Shown here: one piece after another, positions 11,170-22,545 of the stretch
Layout of the letters: the number at the start of each line of letters is the position of its first letter
Position numbering within the stretch: the first letter of the stretch is position 1
NCBI GenBank assembly: GCA_944739405.2
Contig: OX123188.2
Span: 68,529,251 to 68,593,250, forward strand
Length of the DNA stretch: 64,000 bases
Direction of reading: 5' to 3'
DNA from: Euclidia mi
Taxonomy: Eukaryota; Arthropoda; Insecta; Lepidoptera; Erebidae
The notes under the pieces: generated by a model
What the model was told of the DNA's origin: nothing
Seen by the model: the letters and a program-made list of their open reading frames with translations, nothing else
Databases searched by the model: none
Program-made: the position numbers and the translations under genes

Positions 11170-12339
11170 TTATTCCGCAGGCTTGGTCGGTCTAATTTTA
11201 TCAAGGTCACCATTACCACGTATTGCAAACGCAGTTGCCCCCTCTCGCTCACGTACCAGTATAGTTCCATTACGAATCCAAACATATTTATAATTACGAT
11301 TATGTGCAACTTCACGAGCTTTACGAAACAACTGTTTCTTCGATATAGTTAAATGTTCATTGATAAAAAGCGACGCAGACTTGCCAGTGATACCAAGCTG
11401 TTCGGTGTTCAACGAACGAGCTTTACGAAATGCGCTTAATAAATTGTCTCTCTGTAGCCGCGACGGGAATTTTAGTATAACATTCTTCGGTCTTGTGGTT
11501 TGCTGATTGGCATGAGGAACTCTGTGCACTGCGACGATATCTTTTTGATTGATAGGACATTTCAGAACATTTCCCATTGCTTCAATGATAGCTGGTAAGT
11601 TTTCATTGCGTCTTTCTGGTAAGTTACATATCTCCACATTACACTGCCTTGCCTGCTGTTCTAGAACTTCTATCTTAGTCTCCAGGTTATCGATAGTTGA
11701 TTGGAGCATCGTTGATGTGGATGTACAGTTATTAAAGTCGTCGATTCTCTTCTTGAGAATGTCATGTTCAATAGACTGACTTTGGCAAGTAGTATGGAGT
11801 ATAGTAATGTTATCCTGAATGTCAGAGACTCGTCGCTTCAAGACATCTTGCTCACTACGCAAACTATGCATTTCCTTCCGTATGTCTGATAAGGCAGATT
11901 TAATATCATCACGCATATTATGCATATCTCTGTTCATATCGTCACGCCACTGACTAAGAGTGCTTTCCAGTTTTGTAGTGAATGATTCGAAGTCAGTGCT
12001 GGTTATAGTGTTAAGTGTCTGTTCCGAGGGCGAGGCCTTACTGTCTTCCAGATGGCTAGATGGGATGTGCAGGCTGTTCTCTAGATCGTAGGATATATCC
12101 ATAGGGCGGTCATCGGCTGGGAGCTGCGTATAGCTGCGCACGGGAGTGTTTAAGTTAGACTTGGTCCGTCTAGTAACATTTGTGCAAGATGGACACTGCC
12201 AGACCGCCTTATATTCTTTGCTTAGAGCAGAGAATTGATTGGAGCTCATGTTTAAGCATTCATAGTGATAGTTTCCACAGCATGCCGAACATCTTAGAAT
12301 TCGGTTACCCGAAGCCGAAGTGTCCTTGCAACATTGCAT
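11170..12339 (-). CDS. LINE ORF1: PHD-like finger, coiled coil, FP-type C-terminal domain, 389 aa
   Basis: This would be the RNA-binding, particle-forming protein of the LINE. Residues 1-55 form a PHD-like zinc finger, with Cys pairs in MQCCKD, RCSACCGNYHYEC and WQCPSC. Residues of about 110-230 are rich in heptad-like leucines and charged residues (coiled coil). The last 80 or so residues, with SLFINEHLT, KYVWIRNGTILVRE and FAIRGNGDL, resemble the C-terminal domain shared with baculovirus FP-type proteins in many insect LINEs. The same tail occurs in the broken ORF1 at 60.3-60.6 kb. It starts at the first ATG before the finger and ends 368 bases before ORF2. The frame is intact. Confidence 0.85.
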   Translation of the reverse strand: MQCCKDTSASGNRILRCSACCGNYHYECLNMSSNQFSALSKEYKAVWQCPSCTNVTRRTKSNLNTPVRSYTQLPADDRPMDISYDLENSLHIPSSHLEDSKASPSEQTLNTITSTDFESFTTKLESTLSQWRDDMNRDMHNMRDDIKSALSDIRKEMHSLRSEQDVLKRRVSDIQDNITILHTTCQSQSIEHDILKKRIDDFNNCTSTSTMLQSTIDNLETKIEVLEQQARQCNVEICNLPERRNENLPAIIEAMGNVLKCPINQKDIVAVHRVPHANQQTTRPKNVILKFPSRLQRDNLLSAFRKARSLNTEQLGITGKSASLFINEHLTISKKQLFRKAREVAHNRNYKYVWIRNGTILVREREGATAFAIRGNGDLDKIRPTKPAE

Positions 12340-12450
12340 CTTTGAGATGTGTACTTATGCCGTTGTTAAGTAAGTAAGATGTAAACAAGAACAGTTATGT
12401 AGGCGCGTCGCTCGGTCCAAAGAGTGCTTTTACCGCCCTCTATAAATCCT

Positions 12451-13226
12451 CAGTATAAACAGATTCGATATTACGGATTGTCGCGATCAGCTGCCGCACT
12501 CGCCGCACGCCGCAGATCGTAGGTCTAGTGAAAGTTTATTAAGTTTCAACGTCCACCTGAGGTCGTAGTTCAGGGGTGCGCTAACAGATGGCGCTGCAAA
12601 GTTTCAACAAGATATGACTTTGCAAATTTGATTGATCAGCTGTTCTTGAAAACAATACAAAATCTTTGACAGAACACTCAACTCATATCGTTAATGAACT
12701 GTGTGGGCCCAAAAACGGTATTCACGTTCATCAATACACGCACAGTCTATAAATTGTTAAGTAGAAGACGTTTTTCAACAGTTTTCACTTCACGATTCAA
12801 ACTCACTTTTTCGGTCCGTAAACTCACTGATAACGATTGTGCTGAGTCACAATGTGTCACTGGTTATAGTTGAAGCAAAAAATCTAGTAAAATTTACGTA
12901 CTTTTATTTTTAAATGCACTTCGATAACAGAACGATGTAAAAAGTAAACATTACAGTAGCGCCCTCTAGTTGGAGATTTTTGCTTAACATCTTAAAAAAA
13001 AAGAGACTGTTAATCGATTGCATTCAGCCTGCTAATATCATGATATTGATTCATACACACGTAAACGAACGAAACTAAAAAACCGGTCCGGTGCGGAAGT
13101 GTGTAGTTGTGAACAATGTCAGGTTCTAGAGGAGTTAAGCACTATTACCTATATAATCATAGTCATAGTATCGCGAACGATTATTATTAGTCAAGTATTG
13201 CTCGTAAAAAAGTAAAGCCTACTTTT
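12451..13226. other. Gene-free stretch between two retrotransposons
   Basis: No credible ORF. It contains GGCGCTGC near 12590 and an inverted-like TAGCGCCCTCTAG near 12960, possibly ends of a decayed inverted-repeat element, but the match is too poor to call. Confidence 0.4.
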
Positions 13227-13231
13227 AAAAT

Positions 13232-13768
13232 TGGTAGCGCCATCTACCTTTCTATTGATAATTAATTACATCAACGTCAATCGTTCCTCGTTTGCTTCTC
13301 CAATACGAGCGATCCTTTTTTATTCCCTCCCTTCCTTCCAAAAAGGCACGCCTATCGCTGATTGGTCCGAGTCCATCGACGCGCGAGACAGTCAAGGACC
13401 ATCCGTGTCGCGCCGAACACGTGTACCTAATTACCGTCATATTTGACCGCTTCTATACTATAAACGCAACAAAACCCTCGCCCGCGGGTGAGGTGAGGTG
13501 ATTTGTGTAGTTCTGGGTTGGATCCAGACGGAGTGATCAGCTTACAGCCCGACTCCTCGCTGATGTAGAAGCCGACGACAGCCATCTTGTCGAGCCGAGA
13601 GAACGAAGGTAGATGTGCTGCAAATCCCATTCCTCCCAGTATCTATAACTCCCAACTTCCACTCCCTTTTCCTATCCTAGGCGATCTGAACTCGCCCTCA
13701 TACACTCCACAATATTAGTATTTTCCCAAATCGCCTAGAACATACGGTTTCGGTGTAACGCCGAACCA
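13232..13768 (+). repeat. 5' LTR of the BEL/Pao element
   Basis: 537 bases, TGGT at the start and ACCA at the end. A TATA-like TATAAA at 13459-13464 would place transcription start some 25-30 bases downstream. The 3' partner is 24 bases shorter, mainly because a stretch after the CAAGGA(C/T)CATCC motif is missing there. Confidence 0.93.
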
Positions 13769-13774
13769 TTTTTT

Positions 13775-13792
13775 TGGTCCGTACGAAGCCGG
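13775..13792 (+). promoter_or_regulatory. Candidate primer-binding site of the Pao element
   Basis: TGGTCCGTACGAAGCCGG lies six bases after the 5' LTR. TGG followed by an 18-base stretch is the expected form for a site pairing with a tRNA 3' end. I cannot name the tRNA. Confidence 0.5.
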
Positions 13793-14144
13793 ATTCATTT
13801 GCGTTTATACGTAACCTCTTGTTTATCTCGCTCGCGTAGGTATCTTCTAGAAGTACCTACCTAGGTAGTTATAGCACCTAGCTATATTCCTAATCCATTT
13901 ACATACCCATTACAGGGTTATTTCCGCACGCATCCGTAGGTAATATACTTTTATGTAACTACCTACTAACCCAATTATTATTGCTGGAACTATCATAGTT
14001 GTCTTGTAAAATACATATTCAATCAACACGACAATCTTAGAAGCAAAACGCAATATTTTATTTGAGCGTATTCAAAACATTTACGAACGCTCAAAAACTG
14101 CTACTACTTTCGACATTAATAGGGAATCATTTCTTAGTTATTGT

Positions 14145-16661
14145 ATGACAGTAGATAGTATTCGAACAGATTTTCATAAGTTGTTAGACGATTATAACGC
14201 AAGATTGCTTTCTATTAATCCTGATGAACAGCCGAATTATCAGGCGTACACCTCATTCGAAGATCTTTATTGTATCATCAAGCGCATACAATCACAATTG
14301 GAAGGTAAATATTCAGCACAGCCCGTTTCTGCGGTTCGAACGCCGAGATTACCGCCAATTGAGCTCATGTCATTCGATGGCGATATACGAAATTGGCCGT
14401 TATTCTATGCAAGTTTTAAGTCTACAGTGCACGATAATGGTTCTCTGACAGATGCTGACAGGTTGTACTATTTAGTAGGTAAGCTGTCACCGAAGGCCCA
14501 ATCCGTATTTGCAGGTGTCACACCCAGTGCTGAGAATTATCAGGTCATATTTCAGTCACTACTTGATAGGTATCAAGATATTCGTGTTCTAGTGTCTACT
14601 TACTTTGATCAAGCTTTAAATCTTAAATTATCCGGTGCCACGTCTGTTTCGAATTTCCAGCTGTCACTTGACAACTTTGTTACCGCAGTTAATTCTCTTA
14701 AAAACTTAAAATTAGAAGATCTTTCCGACTTTATGTTTCTTCAACTCGCTTTAAAAAAGTTTGACACTGAAACAATTCGCGCATTCGAGATGACGGAATG
14801 CAATCATAAAATACCTACACTAGATAGTTTTATTTCTTTCATCAAAGATCAGTGTCGAATATATCATAATACGCAGTCTAGTTCATCTAGATCGTCTAAT
14901 GATAATAATAGCAAACAAAGGTCGAATAAAGCGCGAAATAGCAATAATAACTCGGTCCCTAATCCGCAATCTTACGTAGCATGTTCGCAATCTAATAATA
15001 ATAATTCACAGAAGTGTCTGTGCAGTAATATAGTACACAACCATTTCTACAAATGTCCCGCCTTTAATAATTTAAATTCGACTGCTCGTTTCAAATGTGT
15101 GAAGGATAACAAAGCTTGCATTAATTGCTTAAGTATAAAGCATAAAACGAGTGATTGTTCTAGTAAGACGAGATGTCGTTCATGTAATCAACGACATCAC
15201 TCATTATTACACTTCGATAAAAGTAGTCCGTTGTCGAGCCAAGCCGGTAACCTTGACATACTTACGTCGCAAGTGCAGGCCACGGTAACTGCGCCTTACG
15301 CGTCTCAGGGCGAAGTGTCGTTGTGTAAGACATCCATTGCGCGGGCGACGTGCACCAGCGGACGGCCCTCGCGCGATTGTAATGATCAGCGCGGGGCTAA
15401 GCCGCAGTATACAGCGTCCAAGACTGTTCTGTTAGCGACAGCGCAAGTTATCGTCTATGATATTAATGGAGCCCCGCGCATGGTACGTTGCCTGCTCGAT
15501 AGCGCGTCTCAGAGTAATTTTATTACTTCTGATTGTTTCAAACGCCTCGGATTGTGGAATAACTTTAGAAATACTAATTTAGTAGTCAAACGCATCGGGG
15601 GTTCAAAAAAACATTGCAAGGGTTCCGTAGATGTTAAAATACATTCGCGTTTTGATAGGAATATTAATTTTAACATTGTTTCGCTTATCGTGGAGCGTAT
15701 TACAGACACATTGCCGAACGCTAATGTGGACGTAGCATTACTCACCCACCTCGAGACACTGCCGCTGGCAGACTCGGAGTTTGCGAATCCGGCAGACATT
15801 GATGTTTTGATCGGAGCTTCAATATTTCCGCACTTGCTACTAACTAAAGTAGTGCGTAGTGAGCGATATGATTTACCACCCGCTATTGAGACGGTATTTG
15901 GGTATGTGATTATGGGTACCGTACCTACGTTACATACTTCTCAGTATATTACGTCTTGTTGTTGTTCTGTTCTTCGAGAAAATAATATTGATTCTCTTCT
16001 CAAACGATTTTGGGAGCTTGAAGAGATTACCGCACCGCCCTCGATGAGCCGTAGGGATCTCGAGTGTGAAGAACATTTCCGCGCTACCACTGTTCGTGAC
16101 GACAGTGGCAGATACGTAGTGGCGTTGCCATTCTATGGTGACCCTTATTTGTTAGGCAACTCGTACAATGCTGCGCTTAGACGTTTCCATTGTTTAGAAC
16201 GTAAACTTGATGCATCACTTAAGTTACGCAGCGCCTATAATGACGTCTTTCATGACTACCTAAATAAAGGTTTTTTGAGTGTAGTTGTAAACAAAGAGGG
16301 CAACTCTCTTCCCTCATATTATATCCCGCATCACGGCGTAGTTCGCGAAGATAAAACCTCTACTAAACTTCGTGTGGTTTTAGATGCTAGTTGTAAGACT
16401 ACATCGGGTCAGTCGATTAATGACATTTTGCATGCCGGCCCTAATCCACAGGGTGATTTATTTAACATCATAATAAAGTTTCGTCTTTTCCAAATCGCTC
16501 TGTCAGCTGATTACCGCCAAATGTTCCTCAATATCGGCGTTTGCAAATCTGACCGTATATTTCAACGGATTTTTTATCGTTTTAACAATAAGGAACCTTT
16601 ATCCGTGTATCAGTTCAATCGTGTTTGTTTTGGACTCAAGTCTAGCCCATATCACGCATAA
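14145..16661 (+). pseudogene. Pao gag, zinc knuckles, protease and start of reverse transcriptase; stops early
   Basis: An 838-codon open frame. Residues 1-250 are the Pao-type gag (DUF1759-like), with PIELMSFDGDIRNWPLF and a helical region after it. Around residues 285-360 are cysteine/histidine knuckles such as CINCLSIKHKTSDC and CRSCNQRHH. The aspartic protease has its catalytic D452 in LLDSASQSNF. The reverse transcriptase begins near residue 720, with LRVVLDASCK and ALSADYRQMF. A TAA at 16659-16661 cuts the polymerase before its YMDD motif; the same frame continues directly after it, so this is a nonsense mutation, not the natural end. The preceding LTR and primer site support the start. 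Confidence 0.92.
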
Positions 16662-18002
16662 CGAGTTGTTCGCCAGTTGATCGCTGATGAAGGCGAACAC
16701 TTTCCCGCCGCAGCAGCTGTTGCTACTTCCGCTTTGTATATGGATGACATTGCCTGTAGTATCATATCCGTTCCGCTAGCAATTTCGCTTTGTGAAGAGC
16801 TTCTTCAGCTTTTCAAGCGAGGCCAGTTTGATCTTGTCAAACGGACAAGCAACTCTAAGGAGGTTCTCGCACGCATACCTGATTCTCATAAAGCTTCTCC
16901 AGACATTGAGTTTCAGAAGTCTGTACCGCATAAAGTTCTCGGTTTACGCTGGGACTAATCCTACGATAGTTTTCGGTTTGACGTCTCACCGCCAGATGAT
17001 AAGTGCACCAAACGCACTATACTGTCCACAGTGGCTCGACTATGGGACATAATGGGTTTTGTGGCTCCCACAATTTTGTACGCCAAGCTCTTGATCAAAG
17101 AACTTTGGCTATCAAAGTGTGATTGGGATGAAATACCCCTTGACCATATTGTCGCCGCTTGGGGCCAGTTTTGTATTGAGCTTACCGCGCTCAATCAAAT
17201 TACTATTCCACGTCATCTTGGGTTGGTAGATGGATGTACCATCAACTTAATAGGTTTCGCTGACGCCAGCGAGCGTGCTTACGGTGGAGTCGTATATCTG
17301 CAAGTCCGCATTGGTTCTAACTACTCGGTGCAGTTAGTTTGTGCCAAGTCCAAGGTCTCGCCTATTAAAACCATTTCGGTTGCGAAATTGGAGTTGTGCG
17401 CGGCACTTCTGCTGTCTCAGTTGCTCCGCAAGGTTCAAGACACAGTTTTGCCCCACTACCCTATTAATAAAATATACGCATTTTCTGATTCCAAAGTAGT
17501 GCTCGCTTAGATTTATTCATCTCCTCACCGCTGGCAGATTTTTTTAGCCAACCGCGTTAGTAAATTGATTGAACTTGTTCCTGCTACTTGTTTCAATCAC
17601 GTCGCGGGTATTCAGAACCCCGCTGATTGCCTGTCTCGTGGTGTTACTCCACTTAATCTTCTGCATCATCCATTGTGGCATCATGGACCTTCTTGGATTT
17701 CCCATGATCCGTCAGAGTGGTCCATGCAACCCTTTGACCACAGTGCAGAGGACGAGGATGTACCCGAACGGAAGTCTGTTTCTTATCCCGTGATTGCTGA
17801 GGTTGCTGAATCTCCGATCTATGCACTCGCACTACGCATGTCATCGTGGTCTGAGTTACTCCGCGCCATCGTTTATGTCTGTAGGTTTCTTAGGACCTAC
17901 CTAATGGGACTTTTGCTTCAAGTACTGATCTTGAATTTGCAGAATGTAAGTTACTACGAGCTGTCCAGGCTGTTCTGTTTAGTAACGACATTCAAAATTT
18001 GA
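16662..18002 (+). pseudogene. Pao pol remainder: RT catalytic motif and RNase H, with stops
   Basis: The gag-pol frame goes on after the first stop. The RT catalytic YMDD is at 16737-16748. A further in-frame TAA at 16956-16958 follows KVLGLRWD, and a TAG at 17508-17510 lies in the RNase H region (SDSKVVLA then IYSSPHRW), probably a former tryptophan. RNase H signs include IGFADASERAYGG and KLELCAA. From about 17900 the homology moves to another frame, so the ORF end at 18002 is not the natural one. The enzyme cannot be made from this copy. Confidence 0.9.
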
Positions 18003-19275
18003 AAAACAATGTACCTTGTTCTCCCTCTATTCTTAGGCTCAAGCCGTTTCTCGATGAGCACGACGTCATACGCGTTGGTGGTCATCTGTCAAATTTGGAT
18101 GAACCTTATAACTACAAGCATCCTTGCATTCTACCGCGTCATGATCATGTTGTCGACCTTCTTGTTGATTTTTATCACAAGAAGCATCTCCGTGCTGGTT
18201 CAGAGTTGCTTATGTTTTACTTAGGCATAAATATTGGGTTATAGCCGCTCGACGAATAATTCGTCACAGAATACATAAATGTAACGTCTGTTTAAAATTT
18301 CGCCCACGTCCGACTTTCCCTCCCATGGCAGATCTTCCTAGCCAGCGCGTCAATCAAGTTGATAAAGCGTTTACACATACCGGTTGTGATTACGCAGGAC
18401 CACTGCAGTATACGCCAGTGCGTGGTCGAGGAGATAAAAGCCTTAAAGCTTGGCTATGTATTTTTACATGCTTAACGACGCGCGGTACGCATATTGAAGT
18501 TGCGACAGATTTAAGCACAGTGTCATTCCTTGCAGCCCTTAAACGATTTCTTTCACGGTGCGGCCCTATACAGTGTTTATATACGGATAACGGCACTTGT
18601 TTCGTGGGCGTAAGCTCTTATTTACGCGACCTTTATAAGTTTTTCAGGGAAGAATATCGTACTCGTCTTCAGGAAGAACTTTCCATAAATCATATTGACT
18701 GGAAGTTTATTCCGCCAGCATCACCACATTCCGGTGGATGTTGGGAAAGCATGGTCAAAGTAATTAAAACGCATCTCTTCAAAGTTATAGGTCAACAGAT
18801 CCTCTCTTATGAAGAGCTTTTAACTGTCCTTGCACAAGTCGAGGCGCTGATCAACTCGCGTCCACTCACGGCATTGAGTAGTGACCCGGCAGAACCATCC
18901 GCGTTAAGCCCTGCACATTTTCTGAACACAGTGCCATTATCGTCATTTCCGGCTCCTGAGGCAGACTCTTCAAACTTGCTCCAGAGACATACTCTGCTGG
19001 ATAAACTCGTGCAGTCGTTCTGGCGGCGCTGGCGTGTGAAATATCTCCACCAGCTTCAGGCTAGATCCAAGTGGAACAGTACTGCATCCCCTATACAGGA
19101 GGGTACGTTGGTCGTCATAATACATGAAAATGCTCCGCCGCTTTCATGGCCGTTAGCCATCGTAGAGAAACTGCATACTTTCAAAGACGGTACAACCCAC
19201 GTTGTTACCGTGAAAACCGCGAAGGGGAGCTACGTGCGCCCTGTTGTACGTCTCTGTCCGCTTCCAACTCAGTGA
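17999..19275 (+). pseudogene. Pao integrase, frameshifted at its N-terminal part
   Basis: The segment up to about 18220 (FLDEHDVIRVGGHLSN, ILPRHDHVVDLLVD, HKKHLRAGSELL) reads in one frame; the rest, from about 18230 on, reads in another, so the HHCC zinc-binding part is split by a frameshift. The core from 18325 to 19275 is open for 316 codons: catalytic aspartates in CDYAGPL and YTDNGTCF, and the glutamate in GGCWESMVK. The C-terminal end carries the Pao-type segment FWRRWRVKYLHQLQ. The 3' LTR starts 200 bases after the stop. As it stands, only an incomplete integrase could be translated. Confidence 0.9.
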
Positions 19276-19456
19276 GATCTAGCCTGAAGTTGGATCTTCT
19301 TCTTAGTTTAAGTATTTAGTTTGTAGTTTTCGTCATAATTGTTTCGCTAAGGTTAATTTAGATAAATTTTAATATCATATCGCTGTCTTAGCCTATTGAT
19401 GGGTTATGCGGTAGTACATCCAACATATCTAAGTTCAATTTTTTTTAAAGGCAACC

Positions 19457-19474
19457 CTTTAGGGCCGGGGGATA
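19457..19474 (+). promoter_or_regulatory. Polypurine tract of the Pao element
   Basis: The purine-rich run AGGGCCGGGGGATA lies immediately before the 3' LTR, the expected site for plus-strand priming. Two cytosines interrupt it. Confidence 0.6.
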
Positions 19475-19987
19475 TGGTAGCGCCATCTACCTTTCTATTG
19501 ATAATTAATTACATCAACGTCAATCGTTACTCGCTTGCTTGTCCAATACGAGCGATCCTTTTTTATTCCCTCCCTTTCTCCCAAAAAGGCACGCCTATCG
19601 CTGATGGGTCCGAGTCCATCGACGCGCGAGACAGTCAAGGATCATCCAATATTTACCGCCATATTTTACCGCTTCTATACTATAAACGCATCAAAACCGC
19701 CCGCGGGTGAGGGGAAGTGATTTGTGTAGTTCTGGGTTGGATCCAGACGGAGTGATCAGCTTACAGCCCGACTCCTCGCTGATGTAGAAGCCGACGACAG
19801 CCATCTTGTCGAGCCGAGAGAACGAAGGAAGGTGTGCTGCAAATCCCATTCCTCCCAGTATCTATAACTCCCAACTTCCACTCCCTTTTCCTATCCTAGG
19901 CGATCAGAACTCACCCTCATACAGTCCACAATATAAGTATTTTCCCAAATCACCTAGAACATACGGTTTCGGTGTAACGCCGAACCA
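19475..19987 (+). repeat. 3' LTR of the BEL/Pao element
   Basis: 513 bases, matching the 5' LTR from end to end with scattered substitutions and one missing stretch of about 25 bases. Followed directly by the target duplication AAAAT. Confidence 0.93.
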
Positions 19988-20128
19988 AAAATTGTGGTAC
20001 AACTTTTTTACATTATCATTATTATTTAGATTAGTTTACTAACACTCAAATACTATCGTTCAGTTGGTACGTTGGAAGGGAAAACAAATAAGTGATTATC
20101 ACCTAACATCAGTGTGGTGTCGGATTAA

Positions 20129-21091
20129 CCCTAGAATCTTACACTATCTGGCACACATGTTATTCCTACACTGGGGTGCCGGCACACCCCATACTAAAAT
20201 GACTGTAATTCTTAAAATAAAAAAAAATCATGAAAATACGTATAATTATAAATAATCAGTAACTTGAGATCACAAATCAGCCTTATTACAAAAAGTTAAA
20301 CTTAGTTTGAGCACTTTGCACAAACTTGTACCTGATGCTCCAAACAAATAGGTATTTTGCACTTTTGACTCATAGTCCTGGCTTTTCTGTCTTTGGACCT
20401 TGGAAAAAAGCCACACCGTCCTTGTTTTGCATGATAAAGAACAGCTCTTGTAGGATCTGGTAATTTTTTGAGGATCGCTACAATGGACTCTTTTATATCC
20501 CGCCTCAAAGTTAGCATTCGGTACCGGTCCTCCAAATGTACATGTATCAGTTTCAAACCTAATTGTTTAAAAAATGTTAGCCGGAACTTTATATTTGGCT
20601 TATTATTTGATCTTGAACATTTGTAAGGAACCCAGGAATGGTCCCAACTTCTATTTCTTCGTCGCCACATTCAGGGTCTAGAATGGAGTTTATTACCTCG
20701 TCATTCAAACCTCTGACAACCATCTGACACAAAATAAACAGACTTTATTGAATTTCACCTACATAACATCTAAAATATCAGCATTTATTTCATATAAGAG
20801 TATTTTTCTAATAAATAATCAAATTAAATAATAATTATATTACGTACAAATCCATTAATCATAATAAATAAAGTAACTTACGATTTTACTACACTGGGGT
20901 ACTGGCGTACCTCACAGCACTTATACAGGCGACCACATGACGCATCTCTCGTCACGGTATTGGCGTAACGCAAGAGGTTGACACCAAACTACAATACTCT
21001 GACGCGCGAATTCGTGAATATTAAATAAATTGAGATAATTAGAAAACAAATCGGTGTGGGGTGCACCTGCACCCCATGTAGGGTTCTAGGG
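20129..21091. mobile_element. Internally deleted piggyBac-type transposon
   Basis: The element starts CCCTAGAA and ends TTCTAGGG, each flanked outside by TTAA (20125-20128 and 21092-21095), which is the target site of piggyBac. Subterminal sequences on both sides carry related motifs around CTACACTGGGGT. At 963 bases it is well below the size needed for a full transposase; it holds only the joined ends of the gene. It would need an active relative to move. Confidence 0.92.
20302..20723 (-). pseudogene. piggyBac transposase remnant: N-terminal end joined out of frame to C-terminal finger
   Basis: Translation from the ATG at 20721-20723 gives an acidic start (MVVRGLNDEVINSILDPE) typical of piggyBac transposases, which stops after about 44 codons. 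In another frame, the stretch down to 20302 encodes the C-terminal part: FKQLGLKLIHVHLEDRYR, then the cysteine-rich finger GRCGFFPRSKDRKART...CKIPICLEH...CAKC. The second zinc ligand of the family's usual CxxC appears lost (F for C in CGFFPR). The catalytic core between the two parts is deleted. The internal deletion and the frame change together make the gene inactive. Confidence 0.82.
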
Positions 21092-21164
21092 TTAAGAATA
21101 CGGAATGTCACTACCCCATATCATCCCATGGGTGTCGTAACCAACCGACAGAAGGAGCATATTT

Positions 21165-21310
21165 TGCAGAGAACAGCACTGTAAGAGAAGGAAAACTTGA
21201 TACAAACCCTTCAACCCGTTCGGCCAGCGTGGTGTAGTAGGCCAAATTCCTCCTTTCAAAGGAGAGGCCTAGTCCAGCAGTGGTCTGTTAAAGGCTGATG
21301 ATGATGATCA
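21165..21310 (+). mobile_element. 3' end of an RTE-like LINE or derived SINE
   Basis: Contains GAGGCCTAGTCCAGCAGTGG followed by GTTAAAGGCTGATGATGATG, the 3'-terminal pattern of a widespread lepidopteran RTE/SINE group ending in TGATGA repeats. Only the tail is present. A shorter relative is at 31880-31945. Confidence 0.6.
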
Positions 21311-22399
21311 TTAGTGTACTTATATAATATTTGATTTGTACTTCAATATTGGTTGAAACGTGTCAATATGAGAGATGTTCAATAAAAATAATAAACATTT
21401 GAGCAAATGTCATCTATTATTTCATTTCTCGAAATACATAGAACTTGGAAACGAAGAAAAAAAGCTAAGCGCGCGATTACTACAAAAACTCATCGGCACA
21501 GTAAATTCTGGGTAGTAAAACAAACTAGTATTTCCTTATACTTACGTTGTTAAATTATCGTGAAAAATGGTGTTGTTAATCGGTTACCTAGTTCACATCA
21601 TAATACAAATTAATGTTACGGTCATCATATTACTTTGGGAATGTTATCTTTGTTATTGGGAACTGTTTCAAATATCGTTAAATTATTAAGTGTCGCTGAT
21701 GGACATCGGCCGGACAACACTTTTGAAGCATACGTCTAGCACACATCTGCCCACGAGTCATTATCGTTCCAGCTGCAGCTAAGACCTAGGAGTAAATTTT
21801 TTAGTCTAACAAGATGTGACAGGTTGTTAGTTTTGCCACATAGCGACTGCCGTCCAAATTCCGTAACCTAATGGCTAATGGCACATATGCACAAGACTAA
21901 AATCAATGAGTGAAGCATTGGAAACTATTGCGTTAAACAGTTGTTACAGACATGTTTCTTTCGCAGCTAAATCTACGAGTATACATGCTTAATAAAACAG
22001 CAGTTTTAACAAATCTCCAAAACCTGTTTGATTAAACGACAATGTGTTAAAGAATTTGGCTGTGACATTTCTATGTTCCTCGCTGGAACTAGAGAACTAC
22101 AGTAATTTTTTTCACAGCAATAAGGCGTGATCGCCGTAATGTTCACTCGCAACTATGCAAATAGTTAAAAGTATAATTCAAATTTTTTGTACTATGAGTA
22201 GCTTGATTTCATCCTTGAACTCGTGACACAATCTCGTGTCCGTTCATTTGCGGTTGATCATGAGATCATCGGATATGATGCTCGGATGCGGTAGAACGTT
22301 AGGTTATTCTGTCATATATATTCTTTAAATTTCCTTGATGCCTGCAAATCTGTCTAGTAGATGACAATCTTACTACTTCTTTAATATAAAAAAAGTTTG
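21311..22399. other. Gene-free AT-rich stretch
   Basis: No ORF, RNA gene or repeat that I can support. Confidence 0.4.
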
Positions 22400-22545
22400 T
22401 AAGGAATAATGTTTTTTACTCTCGCACGCAAAAGCTACTCAACGGATTTAAATAAAACTTTGCAGTAATAGATATGTATCTATAGCTTTTACATCTGAAT
22501 AACAAATGGGCGAAACCGCGGACAAAGCTAGACTTTACATGCAAG
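22400..22545 (+). mobile_element. Possible Lep1-type Helitron-like fragment
   Basis: The run CTCGCACGCAAAAGCTACTC, then ACGGATTTAAATAAAACTTTG, CTGAATAACA and finally GGGCGAAACCGCGGACAAAG with CTAG, follows the consensus I remember for short non-autonomous Helitrons common in Lepidoptera. It is diverged and has no coding content. Confidence 0.5.

Larger units (their letters stand above)
7505..12450 (-). mobile_element. Two-ORF non-LTR retrotransposon (CR1/Jockey-like), apparently full length
   Basis: Minus-strand order is ORF1 (12339 to 11170), a gap of 368 bases, ORF2 (10801 to 7862), a 3' UTR of about 330 bases and a terminal TAAAA repeat at 7506-7530. Both ORFs are uninterrupted and of normal length for the clade. 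The 3' end is clear from the simple-repeat tail; the 5' end is not, and the limit given here is an estimate. Two other elements of the same general type lie at 47.7-52.6 kb and 58.8-64 kb, both badly broken. This is the only LINE in the window that could still be competent. Confidence 0.85.
13232..19987 (+). mobile_element. BEL/Pao LTR retrotransposon, full length, inactive
   Basis: Two LTRs (13232-13768 and 19475-19987) both begin TGGTAGCGCCATCTACC and end CGCCGAACCA. The 5-bp direct repeat AAAAT flanks the whole element at 13227-13231 and 19988-19992. Between them lie gag with a zinc-knuckle region, an aspartic protease, reverse transcriptase, RNase H and integrase in the Pao order. The pol region has three in-frame stops and two frameshifts, and the two LTRs have diverged by visible substitutions plus a deletion in the 3' copy, so the insertion is old. 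There is no envelope gene. Confidence 0.95.

Noticed and set aside
12575..12985. Inverted-repeat element from GATGGCGCTGC to TAGCGCCCTCTAG
   Set aside because: The two ends match only loosely and no flanking duplication is seen.
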